A DNA stretch of 64,000 nucleotides. Source: Nocardia jinanensis (lineage in GTDB: Bacteria > Actinomycetota > Actinomycetes > Mycobacteriales > Mycobacteriaceae). The stretch spans positions 16,665 to 80,664 of the forward strand of contig NZ_BMMH01000022.1 in assembly GCF_014645735.1 (NCBI RefSeq), in the 5' to 3' direction. A model generated the notes under the pieces. The model was not told where the DNA came from. It worked only from the letters and a program-made list of their open reading frames with translations, and did not search any database. How positions within the stretch are numbered: the first letter of the stretch is position 1; each line of letters begins with the position of its first letter. Positions 14,936 to 23,944 of the stretch are shown piece by piece. A program made the position numbers and the translations under genes.

Positions 14936-16975
14936 CTACACTCCGATCCGGCCGCCCCCGGACTTCCAGACCGCCACCACGGCGGGGCGCGGCTGGGTCG
15001 TTCCGCCGTCGGGCCAATGCGACGCGGGCCGCTCCACCGACGCGTCATCGGTTTCACCCGGATGCTGGACGCACACTACGACGCGATCCTCGGTGATCAC
15101 CGGACCACAGGTCTCGGCGCCGACCGGGACCGACAGGAACTGTTTGGTCTCGCCGCGCCGATCACCGTCGAGCACCACCGCGAACAGGCCGTCGTTGGCG
15201 TCGAGCGCGTTGCCGTCGGTGCTGATCCACAGGTTGCCGTACGGGTCGAACGCCAGGTTGTCCGGGCAGGAGATCGGGCTGACCTTCGTCTTGTCGTAGC
15301 CCGCGAAATAAGTGTCGGCGACGGCCGGGTCACCGCAGACCAGCAGCAGAGTCCAGGTGAAGGCGGTACCCGCGTGCTCATCGGTCAGCTCGAGGACCTG
15401 CCCGTTCTTGTTCTTGTTGCGGGGGTTGGCCTCGTCGACCGCCGCCTTGCCCTCGGTACCGCGCTTGTCGTTGTTGGTCAGCGCCACATAGACCTTGCCG
15501 GTCTTAGGATTCGCCTCGAAATCCTCGGGGCGGTCCATCTTGGTGGCGCCCACCTTGTCGCCGGCGAGTCGGGTGAACACCGCGACCTCCTCGGCGGTCA
15601 TCCCGTCCACCAGCGATTCACCGCGGCCGTCCGCGGCCGTCCGCAGGATCGGAATCCACTGGCCGGTCCCGGTGAACCCCTTGTCGGACGGGACCGTGCC
15701 GGATCCATCGATCCGGTCGGGGTGGTCGCCGGTGAGTTTCGCGACGTAGAGCGTGCCCGCGTCCAGGATGGTCATATTGTGGCGGCGGCTCGCGGCCCCG
15801 GTGCCCGCCTCGATCTTGCGCGAGGAGACGAACTTGTACATGTAGTCGAAGCGTTCGTCATCGCCGCAGTAGGCGACGACGGTGCCGTCGGCGGTCACAT
15901 GAATATTCGCGGCCTCGTGCTTGAACCTGCCCAGAGCGGTGTGCTTGACCGGGGTGGAGGCGGGATCCCACGGGTCGAGTTCGACCACCCAGCCGAAGCG
16001 GTGGGATTCATTGGGCTCGGCGGCGATATCGAAGCGTTTGTCGAATTTCTCCCAGTAGTGCGGCGCATCGGATTCGCCGATCCCGTAGCGCTTCAGTCGC
16101 GCGGCCGATACCGGATCGGCGGCGGCGCCCACGAAATAGGCGTTGAAGTTCTCCTCGCCGGAGAGCACGGTGCCCCACGGGGTCACGCCGCCGGAGCAGT
16201 TGTTGACCGTGCCGAGGACCTTGGTGCCGGTGGGGTCGGCGGAGGTCTTGACCAGCGGACTGCCCGCCGCGGGGCCGGTCAGCCGGAACTCGGTGGTCGC
16301 GGTGATCCGCCGGTTGTATTTCCCGAACGCGGGCGCCAGCCGGCCGGTCCCGGGCTCACCGTGCACCTCCACGACGGTCAGACCGTGCGCGGCCATCGCG
16401 ATATCGACCTGCTCGCGGGTGATCGCCTCGGGCTTGTACCCCGCGAACATGAACTGCTCGGTCGTGTACTCGTGGTTCACCACGAGCAGGTATTTGCCCG
16501 GCTGTCCCTCGATCGGCAGCAGACCGGCGAAATCGTTGTTGTAACCGAACTGCTTCGCCTGGGCGGCCGGGGTCTGGCGGAAGAAATCGAATTCGGGTGC
16601 GTCCGCGAACAACGGATCACCCCAGCGGATGACGACACCCTGCTCGTAGCCTTCCGGAACGACCAGCGCGTCCTGGGTGTTCGGCGCCACCGGGGTGAAC
16701 CCGGTTCCCGTACCGTCGGTGCTCGCGGTCGTCCCGACCTCCGTGCTGTCACCGCAGGCGGCGAGTGCGCTCGCCGCGCCGACCGCGACCACCGCGGCCG
16801 CGCTGCCCTGCAGCAGGCGCCGCCGGGAGATCCCCGCGACGATATCCCCGAAGTAGGTGTTCGACGAGGTGTTGGGCACCTCGTGGAAGCAGGCGTTTCC
16901 GCATTTGTACTGACAGGTGACGCGCGCCCGCGACCCGGCCGGGTCGTGGGCGACGAAGAGCTCGAGAGGTTTCAC
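14936..16975 (-). CDS. phoX: PhoX-family (DUF839) Tat-exported alkaline phosphatase
   Basis: A 679-residue protein. PhoX enzymes are calcium/iron-dependent phosphatases exported by the Tat system. A 50-residue leader with three Cys (CQYKCGNACFHEVPNTSSNT) precedes the twin-arginine segment SRRRLLQGS, and LAAC (Cys74) could be lipidated. Typical PhoX features include GWVVELDPWDP, EAANIHVTADGTVVAYCGDD, DRPEDFEANPKTGKVYVALT and SCPDNLAFDPYGNLWISTDG. The GTG at 16975 has AGGAG upstream. It converges on the GH25 gene with a 19-bp gap. No PHO-box was searched for. Confidence 0.92.
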   Translation of the reverse strand: MKPLELFVAHDPAGSRARVTCQYKCGNACFHEVPNTSSNTYFGDIVAGISRRRLLQGSAAAVVAVGAASALAACGDSTEVGTTASTDGTGTGFTPVAPNTQDALVVPEGYEQGVVIRWGDPLFADAPEFDFFRQTPAAQAKQFGYNNDFAGLLPIEGQPGKYLLVVNHEYTTEQFMFAGYKPEAITREQVDIAMAAHGLTVVEVHGEPGTGRLAPAFGKYNRRITATTEFRLTGPAAGSPLVKTSADPTGTKVLGTVNNCSGGVTPWGTVLSGEENFNAYFVGAAADPVSAARLKRYGIGESDAPHYWEKFDKRFDIAAEPNESHRFGWVVELDPWDPASTPVKHTALGRFKHEAANIHVTADGTVVAYCGDDERFDYMYKFVSSRKIEAGTGAASRRHNMTILDAGTLYVAKLTGDHPDRIDGSGTVPSDKGFTGTGQWIPILRTAADGRGESLVDGMTAEEVAVFTRLAGDKVGATKMDRPEDFEANPKTGKVYVALTNNDKRGTEGKAAVDEANPRNKNKNGQVLELTDEHAGTAFTWTLLLVCGDPAVADTYFAGYDKTKVSPISCPDNLAFDPYGNLWISTDGNALDANDGLFAVVLDGDRRGETKQFLSVPVGAETCGPVITEDRVVVCVQHPGETDDASVERPASHWPDGGTTQPRPAVVAVWKSGGGRIGV

Positions 16976-17060
16976 AGTTGACTCCTGTTCCGGGCTGAAC
17001 GCCCGCACGCTAGCCGACCCAGGCGAGTCCCAGGAGTCTGTTGAATTAACTGCGGACCAA

Positions 17061-17092
17061 CACGGTGGCCATGGAAAGCCCAGGCCACCGTG
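17061..17092 (-). terminator. Hairpin terminator downstream of leuS
   Basis: CACGGTGGCC / GGCCACCGTG, a perfect 10-bp stem with a 12-nt loop, 15 bp beyond the leuS stop and upstream of the phoX start on the same strand. Confidence 0.7.
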
Positions 17093-17106
17093 CGGGCCGA
17101 TAACAG

Positions 17107-20001
17107 CTACGCGACGATGTTGACCAACCGACCCGGCACGACGATCAGCTTGCGCGGGGCCTTGCCGTCGAGCAGGGCGGCGATCTTCTCGTCGGCCAGC
17201 GCGGCCGCTTCGATCGCCGCCTGATCGGCCTCGGGATCGACCTGGATACGGCTGCGGACCTTGCCGTTGACCTGGATCGGGTACTCCACCGTTTCCGCGG
17301 TCAGCAGTGCCGGATCGGCGACCGGGAAGGGGCCGTGCGCCAGGGAGTGGCTGTGCCCCAGCCGTTCCCACAGTTCCTCGGTCATATGCGGGGCCAGCGG
17401 CGCCAGCATCAGCACCACCGGCTCCACCGCCGAACGCGGCGCACCGCCGGGGTAGACCTTGGTCAGGTGGTTGGTCAGTTCGATCAGTTTGGCACCCGCG
17501 GTGTTATCGCGCATGGCCGCCAGATCCTCGTCGACCCCGGCGATCGTCCGGTGCAGCAGCCGCAGCGTCTCGTCGGCCGGATTGTCCTCGGTGACCCGGG
17601 TCGCGCCGGTCTCCTCGTCCACCACCAGTCGCCACACCCGCTGCAGGAACCGCTGCGCGCCGATAACGTCCTTGGTCGCCCACGGCCGTGAGGTGTCCAG
17701 CGGACCCATCGACATCTCGTAGAAGCGGAAGGTGTCGGCACCGTACAGATCGCAGATCTCGTCCGGGGCGATCGCGTTCTTCAACGATTTGCCGATCTTG
17801 CCGTACTCCTGGTTCACCTCGACCTCGGCACCCGTGGCGTCGGTCCAGTAGAACCGGCCGTCACGTTCGGTCACCTCGGCAGCGGGCACATAGGCGCCAC
17901 GCGCGTCGGTATAGGCGAAGGCCTGGATATAGCCCTGGTTGAACAGACGGCGATACGGTTCGCTGCCGCTCACCTCGCCCAGGTCGAACAGGACTTTCTG
18001 CCAGAACCGGGCGTACAGCAGATGCAGTACCGCATGCTCCACCCCGCCCACGTACAGATCCACCCCGCCGGGATCGTCGGCGCCGTGCTCGGCGGGCCGC
18101 GGGCCCAGCCAATAGGTCTCGTTCTCCTTCGCGCAGAACTCCGCGGAATTGGTCGGGTCGGCGTAGCGCAGCTGGTACCACGAACTACCGGCCCAGTTCG
18201 GCATCACATTGGTGTCGCGGCGGTAGGTGCGCGGGCCGTCGCCCAGATCCAACTCCACCTCGACCCAGTCGGTGGCCTTGGCCAGCGGCGGCGACGGCTC
18301 GGAGTTCGCGTCGTCGGGATCGAAGGTGACCGGTGCGAAATCGTCCAGTTCGGGCAACCGCACCGGCAGCATCGATTCCGGCAGCGCGTGTGGTGCACCG
18401 GATTCGTCGTAGACGATCGGGAACGGCTCACCCCAGTACCGTTGCCGCGCGAACAACCAGTCGCGCAGTTTGTACTGGACGGTGCCGGCGCCGTGCCCGT
18501 CGGCCTCCAGCCGCGCGATCACGGTGGCTTTGGCGTCGGCGATGTTCAGTCCGTCCAGGTAACCGGAATTGATCGCCGGTCCGTCACCGCTGTAGGCCGT
18601 ACCGTCGAAATCCGCGGGCGGCTCGACGGTACGGATGATCGGCAGACCGAAAGCGGTCGCGAAATCCCAGTCGCGCTGGTCCTGACCGGGCACCGCCATG
18701 ATCGCGCCGGTGCCGTAACCACTCAGGACGTAGTCGGCGATGAAGATCGGGATCCGCGCGCCGTCGACCGGATTGGTGGCATGGGCACCCAGGAAGACAC
18801 CGGTCTTGTCCTTGTTCTCCTGACGCTCCAGATCCGACTTCGCGGCAATGGACTTCCGGTAGGCCACCACGGCCTCGGCCGGTGTCGCGCTACCGGCCGT
18901 CCAGCGCGGATCGGTTCCCGCGGGCCAGGCGGCCGCCGTCAACCGGTCCACCATCTCGTGCTCGGGAGCCAGCACCAGATAGGTCGCGCCGAAGAGCGTA
19001 TCGGGTCGGGTGGTGAACACCTCGACATCACCGGCCGCGGTGGCGAACTCGACCCGAGCGCCACGTGAGCGACCGATCCAGTTGCGCTGCATGGCCTTCA
19101 CGTTCTCCGGCCAGTCCACCCGGTCCAGATCGTCGATCAACCGGTCGGAATAGGCGGTGATCCGCATCATCCACTGCCACAGCCGCTTACGGAACACCGG
19201 GAAATTGCCCCGCTCGCTACGGCCGTCGGCGGTGACTTCCTCGTTGGACAGCACCGTCCCCAGACCCGGACACCAGTTCACCACCGAATCCGTCTGGTAG
19301 ACCAGGCGATAGGAGTCGATCACCGCATTGCGCTCGGCGACGGACAGACCCGCCCAGTCCTTACCGTCCGGCGCCGGACGAGCGCCCGCCGCGAACTGCT
19401 GCTCCAGCTCCGATATCGGCCGGGCGCGGCCGATCTCCTGGTCGTACCAGGCGTGGTAGATGCGCAGGAAGATCCACTGCGTCCACTTGTAGTACTCGGG
19501 ATCGGTGGTCGCGAACGACCGCCGCCGATCGTGTCCCAGCCCCAGCCGATCCAGCTGCCGCTGCATGGTGGCGATATTGGACTCGGTGGTATCGCGCGGA
19601 TGCGCCCCCGTCTGCACCGCGTACTGCTCGGCGGGCAGGCCGAACGCGTCGTAGCCCAGGGCGTGCAGGACATTGCGGCCCCGCATCCGGTGGTAGCGGG
19701 CGAATACATCGGTGGCGATATAGCCCAGCGGATGGCCGACATGCAGCCCCGCCCCCGACGGGTACGGGAACATGTCCTGAACGAACAGTTTGTCGGCCGG
19801 CACCTCCCCCGCCAGCGGACCGACCGGGTTCGGGGCGAAAAAGGTGCCGCGCTCGTTCCAGCGCTGCTGCCACCGCCGCTCGATCTCCCCGGCGAGCTCG
19901 GCGGTGTACCGGTGGGCGGGCGTATCACCGGCGCGACCCTGGGGTGCGCCAGGGTCTACCGAGCCCTGCCCGGCCGTCTCGGTTGCGCGGGAGTCCTGCA
20001 C
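17107..20001 (-). CDS. leuS: Leucyl-tRNA synthetase
   Basis: Class I aminoacyl-tRNA synthetase of 964 residues, close to the usual mycobacterial length, charging tRNA-Leu in the cytoplasm. The HIGH motif appears as HVGH (87-90), preceded by FVQDMFPYPSGAG, and the KMSKS loop as KIGKS (735-739). The editing domain is present (FTTRPDTLFGATYLVLAPEH), and the C-terminal anticodon/zinc-ribbon region ends VNIVA. The start is ATG, with a polar extension of about 30 residues before the conserved core. A single essential gene with its own terminator. Confidence 0.98.
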   Translation of the reverse strand: MQDSRATETAGQGSVDPGAPQGRAGDTPAHRYTAELAGEIERRWQQRWNERGTFFAPNPVGPLAGEVPADKLFVQDMFPYPSGAGLHVGHPLGYIATDVFARYHRMRGRNVLHALGYDAFGLPAEQYAVQTGAHPRDTTESNIATMQRQLDRLGLGHDRRRSFATTDPEYYKWTQWIFLRIYHAWYDQEIGRARPISELEQQFAAGARPAPDGKDWAGLSVAERNAVIDSYRLVYQTDSVVNWCPGLGTVLSNEEVTADGRSERGNFPVFRKRLWQWMMRITAYSDRLIDDLDRVDWPENVKAMQRNWIGRSRGARVEFATAAGDVEVFTTRPDTLFGATYLVLAPEHEMVDRLTAAAWPAGTDPRWTAGSATPAEAVVAYRKSIAAKSDLERQENKDKTGVFLGAHATNPVDGARIPIFIADYVLSGYGTGAIMAVPGQDQRDWDFATAFGLPIIRTVEPPADFDGTAYSGDGPAINSGYLDGLNIADAKATVIARLEADGHGAGTVQYKLRDWLFARQRYWGEPFPIVYDESGAPHALPESMLPVRLPELDDFAPVTFDPDDANSEPSPPLAKATDWVEVELDLGDGPRTYRRDTNVMPNWAGSSWYQLRYADPTNSAEFCAKENETYWLGPRPAEHGADDPGGVDLYVGGVEHAVLHLLYARFWQKVLFDLGEVSGSEPYRRLFNQGYIQAFAYTDARGAYVPAAEVTERDGRFYWTDATGAEVEVNQEYGKIGKSLKNAIAPDEICDLYGADTFRFYEMSMGPLDTSRPWATKDVIGAQRFLQRVWRLVVDEETGATRVTEDNPADETLRLLHRTIAGVDEDLAAMRDNTAGAKLIELTNHLTKVYPGGAPRSAVEPVVLMLAPLAPHMTEELWERLGHSHSLAHGPFPVADPALLTAETVEYPIQVNGKVRSRIQVDPEADQAAIEAAALADEKIAALLDGKAPRKLIVVPGRLVNIVA

Positions 20002-20158
20002 GGTCCTGCCTTCTCTAGCTGCTGATGGGGAGAATTCCGTCGTCGAACAGCCTAAGACGTGCGAGCTGACAAGCCCAAAAGGGTATGGGCGTGGCAGGTG
20101 CTGGTGACGGTGATCACGGACGAAACCCTCCCTTCTACCCTGGATGGTCCAGCCCAGT

Positions 20159-20264
20159 GGTCGGGGCCCGCCCCGGTTCTGGAGCGACGAAGCGAAGGAG
20201 CGCAGCGACTGAGCGCAGCGACTGAGCGCAGGAGTGAAGAACCGGGGTTAACAGGGCCCCGACC
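20159..20264. repeat. Long interrupted inverted repeat with an internal GAGCGCAGCGACT tandem
   Basis: The outer arms GGTCGGGGCC / GGCCCCGACC (20159-20168, 20255-20264) and inner arms CCCCGGTTCT / AGAACCGGGG (20171-20180, 20238-20247) pair perfectly. The loop holds a tandem repeat of GAGCGCAGCGACT and related GAGCGAAGCGAAG units. It lies in the leader of the SdpI-like gene. Confidence 0.8.
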
Positions 20265-20310
20265 CCGCCCCGCCGCAGGCGGGGCAGATGAACACAGCTA
20301 CTCTCACCTG

Positions 20311-20730
20311 GTGTTCGTTGTCGCAATTCTCCTGTTCGTCGTGGCCCTGGTGGCCCTGACGACGGGTTTACTCGGCTTCGTCGGCCGTCTTCCGGGCAAC
20401 CGCTACATCGGCGTCCACACCGAGGCCGCGCTCCGCGACGAAGCCGCGTTCCGCACCGCCAACCGGGTCGCCGCCCCCACCTCGATCGCCGCCGGTGCGT
20501 TGCTGGCCGCGGGTGCGCTGGTGGTTCTGGCCGCCGGAGGTTTCATCGCCGTGGTGGTGACAGTGGTGGTCCTGGCGATCGCGCTGTTCACGCTGGGGGC
20601 GGGTGCCAATGCGGGCGCGCGGGCCGCCGAAGCGATCGCGCCGCCGCCGGAGACCGGCGGATGTGGTGGCTCCTGTAGGGGTTGCTCGCTCGAGAGCACC
20701 TGTGCACCGGCGGTCTCGCAGTCGGCCTGA
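20311..20730 (+). CDS. SdpI-family membrane protein with Cys-rich tail
   Basis: A 139-residue protein with three membrane helices (about 2-24, 55-75 and 76-98) and the SdpI-type loop GRLPGNRYIGVHTEAALRDE with FRTANRVAAP. In Bacillus SdpI gives immunity to a killing peptide, but most family members have no known role. After the last helix the tail reads ETGGCGGSCRGCSLESTC, with four cysteines in a Gly/Ser context. The GTG at 20311 is chosen because the upstream open frame runs through the inverted repeat. Confidence 0.85.
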   Translation: MFVVAILLFVVALVALTTGLLGFVGRLPGNRYIGVHTEAALRDEAAFRTANRVAAPTSIAAGALLAAGALVVLAAGGFIAVVVTVVVLAIALFTLGAGANAGARAAEAIAPPPETGGCGGSCRGCSLESTCAPAVSQSA

Positions 20731-20739
20731 TCACGCCGG

Positions 20740-22077
20740 TCAGCCCAGCCAGTCCAGTACCGACGCGGCCGTCCACGACTGCTGCATACTGCCCAGCGGT
20801 TCCCCGGTGAATGGTTCGTAGTATTCGGCGAAGCTGCCGTCGCTGGCCTGCCGCAGCGCCTCGGCGCGCAGCATGTACGAGCGTTCCGCCCAACCGCGAT
20901 GGGCGAACACCCACGAGAACAGCCAGCTCATCACCGGCCACACCGGGCCCCGCCAGTATTCGCGCGGCCGGAAATCCTTCGATACCGGCGAGGTGGAGGG
21001 CGGTAGCGCGTAACGCAGATCCGGATGGCCGCAGAAGCGCGGGCCCTCGAACAGGCGCAGCAGGTTGCTCTCGGTGGCCCGGGGCAGGCCGCCGCTGATG
21101 AGGGGCGCGAACATCGCCAAGGTCTCGGTGGTGATCCAGCGTTGCAGGCGCGTGTCGTAGTCGCGGGCCGCACCGGTGCGGGCATCGGTGGTGGCGATCA
21201 CTCCGGCTCGGAACCTCTCGGCCCAGCCGAAGAGCTCCCGGGTATCGGATTTGGCCTGGTGGTACTCCTCGCCGATCTGTCCCAGCACCTCGCAGGCCAG
21301 TGCGAAGATCGCGGTCACGAAGACGTCCTCGACCGCGAAGTCCATCGTCGAACTCAACGCGTCGTCGTCGTAGCGGGCGCGGCGCATCTGTTCCACCAGC
21401 CACAGGTACCGGTCGTATTCACGGTCGGTGGGCCGCTGGGTGGGGTCGGCGACGACGAGGACGTCCTCGCGCCGGTAGGGCGGCAGATCGCCGGGCCTCA
21501 CATTCCCGTAGGCCCGGTCCCAGCGCGGGGAGTTGTCCATCCCGGATTCCCAGCCGTGGTAGAGCGTGATGCGGCCGCTGCCCAGTGGGTCGCGGGCGTG
21601 GGCCAGCCAGCGATGCCAGCGTACGAGGTCGGCCCAGCGCCGGTTGAGGAACTCCTCGGCCACCGCGCGGGTACTGCGACCGTGGCGGCGCGAATGGTCC
21701 AGGATCCGCTGCACCGCGATGGCGTGTACCGGCGGCTGCGTGATCCCGGAGGTGTCCGGACCGTCCGGCGCGTTCGCGGCCAGCAGCCGGCATTCCCAGC
21801 GGGCCGGTCCGGGGAAGTAACCATCGACCCCGTTGGCGAAGACGATATGGGGGATCATGCCGTTCTTCCACTGCGCCGAGAGCAGGGTGTCGAGCTCGAT
21901 CACCGCTCGTTCCACGCTCAGCGGCGCCAGCCCCACCGCCACGAAGGCCGCGTCCCAGCTCCACATATGCGGATACAACCGCGGCGCGGCACTGGTCATG
22001 GTTCCCAAATCGTTGCCGCGCAGCAGATAGGCCGCGCGGGCGGCGAGCTGCGTGGGGGTGAAACCTGGGTGCGCCAT
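20740..22077 (-). CDS. Glucosylglycerate hydrolase (GH63)
   Basis: A 445-residue (alpha/alpha)6-barrel hydrolase matching the mycobacterial glucosylglycerate hydrolase (GgH, about 446 residues), which releases glucose and glycerate from the compatible solute glucosylglycerate on recovery from nitrogen or osmotic stress. Diagnostic segments are HMWSWDAAFVAVGLA, YHGWESGMDNSPRWDRAYG (catalytic Asp region), YWRGPVWPVMSWLF and SFAEYYEPFTGEPLGSMQQS (catalytic Glu). ATG at 22077. Divergent from the SDR gene and 9 bp from the convergent SdpI-like gene. No synthase (gpgS/gpgP) is in view. Confidence 0.88.
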   Translation of the reverse strand: MAHPGFTPTQLAARAAYLLRGNDLGTMTSAAPRLYPHMWSWDAAFVAVGLAPLSVERAVIELDTLLSAQWKNGMIPHIVFANGVDGYFPGPARWECRLLAANAPDGPDTSGITQPPVHAIAVQRILDHSRRHGRSTRAVAEEFLNRRWADLVRWHRWLAHARDPLGSGRITLYHGWESGMDNSPRWDRAYGNVRPGDLPPYRREDVLVVADPTQRPTDREYDRYLWLVEQMRRARYDDDALSSTMDFAVEDVFVTAIFALACEVLGQIGEEYHQAKSDTRELFGWAERFRAGVIATTDARTGAARDYDTRLQRWITTETLAMFAPLISGGLPRATESNLLRLFEGPRFCGHPDLRYALPPSTSPVSKDFRPREYWRGPVWPVMSWLFSWVFAHRGWAERSYMLRAEALRQASDGSFAEYYEPFTGEPLGSMQQSWTAASVLDWLG

Positions 22078-22314
22078 CTCTACATCTTGCTGGTCGGGAC
22101 CGGGGGCACGCAGCATCGGTGCGTGCGAACGCAATATCTACCGAATCACGGTTTCGCTCCAGTGTGCGCCATATTTCGCGCGCGCTACACGAACTCGCCG
22201 AACCCTCGCATCGCCGCGTGTGACCGCGGCGCGGTGTGGTACGCACTACCCCGGCGAGCCGTCGACCGTTCGGCGGCACACAGTAGCCGGGGGACGAAAC
22301 GAGGAGTGGGCGAT

Positions 22315-23016
22315 ATGCAGCAGGAAGCCGACAGCGCGCGCCGGAAACGGCCGGTGGCACTGATCACCGGCGGCGGGCGCGGGCTCGGCGCGGCCATCGC
22401 ACGAGAACTCGCCCCCGGCCACCGGCTGCTACTGGGGGCGCGCACCGCAGCCGGTCTCGAATCGATACTGGCCGAACTTCCCGATGCCACCGGTTGGCCG
22501 GTGGAGCTCACCGATTACGACGCGGTAGCGGCGGCGGTGCGGCCGATCGAACGGCTGGATGTGCTGGTGCACAATGCCGGTATCGCCGATCTCGGCACGA
22601 TCGCCGAGTCCTCGGTGCGGCAGTGGCGCGAGACACTGGAGGCCAACCTGATCGCGGTCGCCGAACTGACGCGGCTGCTGTTGCCGGCCCTGCGCGCCGC
22701 GAACGGCCATGTAGTACTGATCAATTCGGGTGCGGGGCTGCGCGCCCATGCCGGCTGGGCGTCCTACGCGGCCGGCAAATTCGGTCTGCGGGCGTTCGGC
22801 GACGCACTGCGCCTGGAGGAACCCGCACTGCGGGTGACCTCGATCCATCCGGGCCGCATCGATACGGATATGCAGCGCGCGATCGTCGCCGGTGAGGGCC
22901 GGGCCTACGATCCGAACCAGTTCCTGCGCCCGGAGACGGTGGCCCGCACGATCCGTACCGCGATCGAGACCCCCGGCGACGCGCATCCGACCGAAATCGT
23001 GCTGCGCCCCAGATGA
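22315..23016 (+). CDS. Short-chain dehydrogenase/reductase
   Basis: A 233-residue classical SDR. The cofactor motif TGGGRGLG follows VALIT, NAG appears in VLVHNAGIADLG, the catalytic serine is in VLINSGAGL, and YxxxK is YAAGK. The residue after the second strand (LLLGARTAAGL) suggests NADP(H). Short SDRs of this size with HPGRIDTDMQ are common in actinomycetes and have no assigned substrate. GAGGAG lies upstream of the ATG at 22315. Its stop overlaps the next start (ATGA). Confidence 0.9.
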   Translation: MQQEADSARRKRPVALITGGGRGLGAAIARELAPGHRLLLGARTAAGLESILAELPDATGWPVELTDYDAVAAAVRPIERLDVLVHNAGIADLGTIAESSVRQWRETLEANLIAVAELTRLLLPALRAANGHVVLINSGAGLRAHAGWASYAAGKFGLRAFGDALRLEEPALRVTSIHPGRIDTDMQRAIVAGEGRAYDPNQFLRPETVARTIRTAIETPGDAHPTEIVLRPR

Positions 23017-23201
23017 GCATGCATCGGCCCTGGCCGGATCGTCTCGTTGTACGGCCCTGGACCGCCGATCACGCGCGACGCGTCGGCGCATGGCGTTACG
23101 GCGGGCCGTGGCGGGTCTACGACCTCGACGAGGTGATGGACAGGACGCCGTCGATCGCGATGCTCGACGAAGACGGCGTGCTCGTCGGGCAATTCCGATG
23201 A
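23013..23201 (+). pseudogene. Truncated GNAT acetyltransferase N-terminus
   Basis: A 62-residue product, MSMHRPWPDRLVVRPWTADH..., resembles the first strands of GNAT acetyltransferases (VVRPWTADHARRVGAWRYGG, then a DEDGVLVGQF strand) but stops before the acetyl-CoA loop. The ATG overlaps the SDR stop, so it was probably an operon partner. I cannot find the continuation in the following 70 bp. Confidence 0.5.
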
Positions 23202-23268
23202 GAGTGTGGCGGGGGGCGCGAGACCGCGTCCGCCGCCGGAGCCGTGGTGTGCAGCGTGCCCGGTGCGG

Positions 23269-23565
23269 TCAGTGCTCGTCGTAGTGGCCGTCGTGCGGGG
23301 CGTGCCGGTGTCCGTCGTGGATGTAGTCCACATGGTCACCGTGCGGAACGGCGACGTGACCGCAGCCCTCACCGTGCACGTGATCGTGCGCTGCGTGCTC
23401 GGTGTGGCCCTGGTTCTCGCATTCGTCGAAGTGCCCCTCGTGGGCGCGGTGCAGGTGTCCGTCATGGACATAGTCGACGTGATCACCGTGCGGAACCGCT
23501 ACGTGACCGCAGTCCGGTCCGTGCACATGGGTGTGTTCGGTGTGCTGATCATGTGCCGTTGTCAT
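23269..23565 (-). CDS. Histidine-rich metal-binding protein with internal duplication
   Basis: A 98-residue cytosolic protein with 27 His and several Asp, Glu and Cys. It is two copies of one module: GPDCGHVAVPHGDHVDYVHD / GHLHRAHEGHFDEC and GEGCGHVAVPHGDHVDYIHD / GHRHAPHDGHYDEH. Such proteins bind Zn, Ni or Co and in actinomycetes often accompany metal transporters, but no transporter is adjacent here. The ATG at 23565 (MTTAHDQH) is preferred over the upstream frame. No Zur-like box was recognised. Confidence 0.85.
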   Translation of the reverse strand: MTTAHDQHTEHTHVHGPDCGHVAVPHGDHVDYVHDGHLHRAHEGHFDECENQGHTEHAAHDHVHGEGCGHVAVPHGDHVDYIHDGHRHAPHDGHYDEH

Positions 23566-23747
23566 CGGTGCTCCCTCTTTCCTCGACGCGGATGCTTTCT
23601 TCGAAACGGTCACCTGGAACTACACACTCGAATACATTACCAAGTGCGCATCAATGCAGGTAGCTACATATGCGCCGGCCCCGATATAGCGGCGATTCAT
23701 CAGCCGCGCCCCCACCCCTTCCCCACCGTGGCAAACATTGACTGTTA

Positions 23748-23785
23748 CCCGAATCATCCGATCTTTAAACGTGATTCGGGAATTT
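23748..23785 (+). terminator. Intrinsic-type hairpin with T-tract
   Basis: CCCGAATCA / TGATTCGGG (23748-23756 and 23772-23780) forms a 9-bp stem with a 15-nt loop, followed by AATTTTT. This is the only textbook U-tract terminator I see in the window. It sits in a 379-bp gene-free, AT-richer gap, so the transcript it would end is unidentified. Confidence 0.55.
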
Positions 23786-23842
23786 TTCACGCTGTTTCTA
23801 TGTCTTTCGAGTACCAACCGCGTAATGTCGGTGTAGTTCGAA

Positions 23843-23874
23843 ACCGCCGGGCGACAGTCTTTATGCCCGGCGGT
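23843..23874 (+). terminator. Second hairpin in the same gap
   Basis: ACCGCCGGGC / GCCCGGCGGT (23843-23852, 23865-23874), a perfect 10-bp stem with a 12-nt loop, followed by CTTAG. It lies 71 bp upstream of the secreted-protein ATG, so it may instead be a 5' leader structure. Confidence 0.5.
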
Positions 23875-23944
23875 CTTAGCTGCGCGTCAGTTCTGGCTGG
23901 TATCCCACTGGCAATACCGTGATGAAGATCGGACACGAGACCTC

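Noticed and set aside
20059..20310. N-terminal extension of the SdpI-like protein
   Set aside because: It would translate the inverted-repeat element; the family homology begins at the GTG at 20311.
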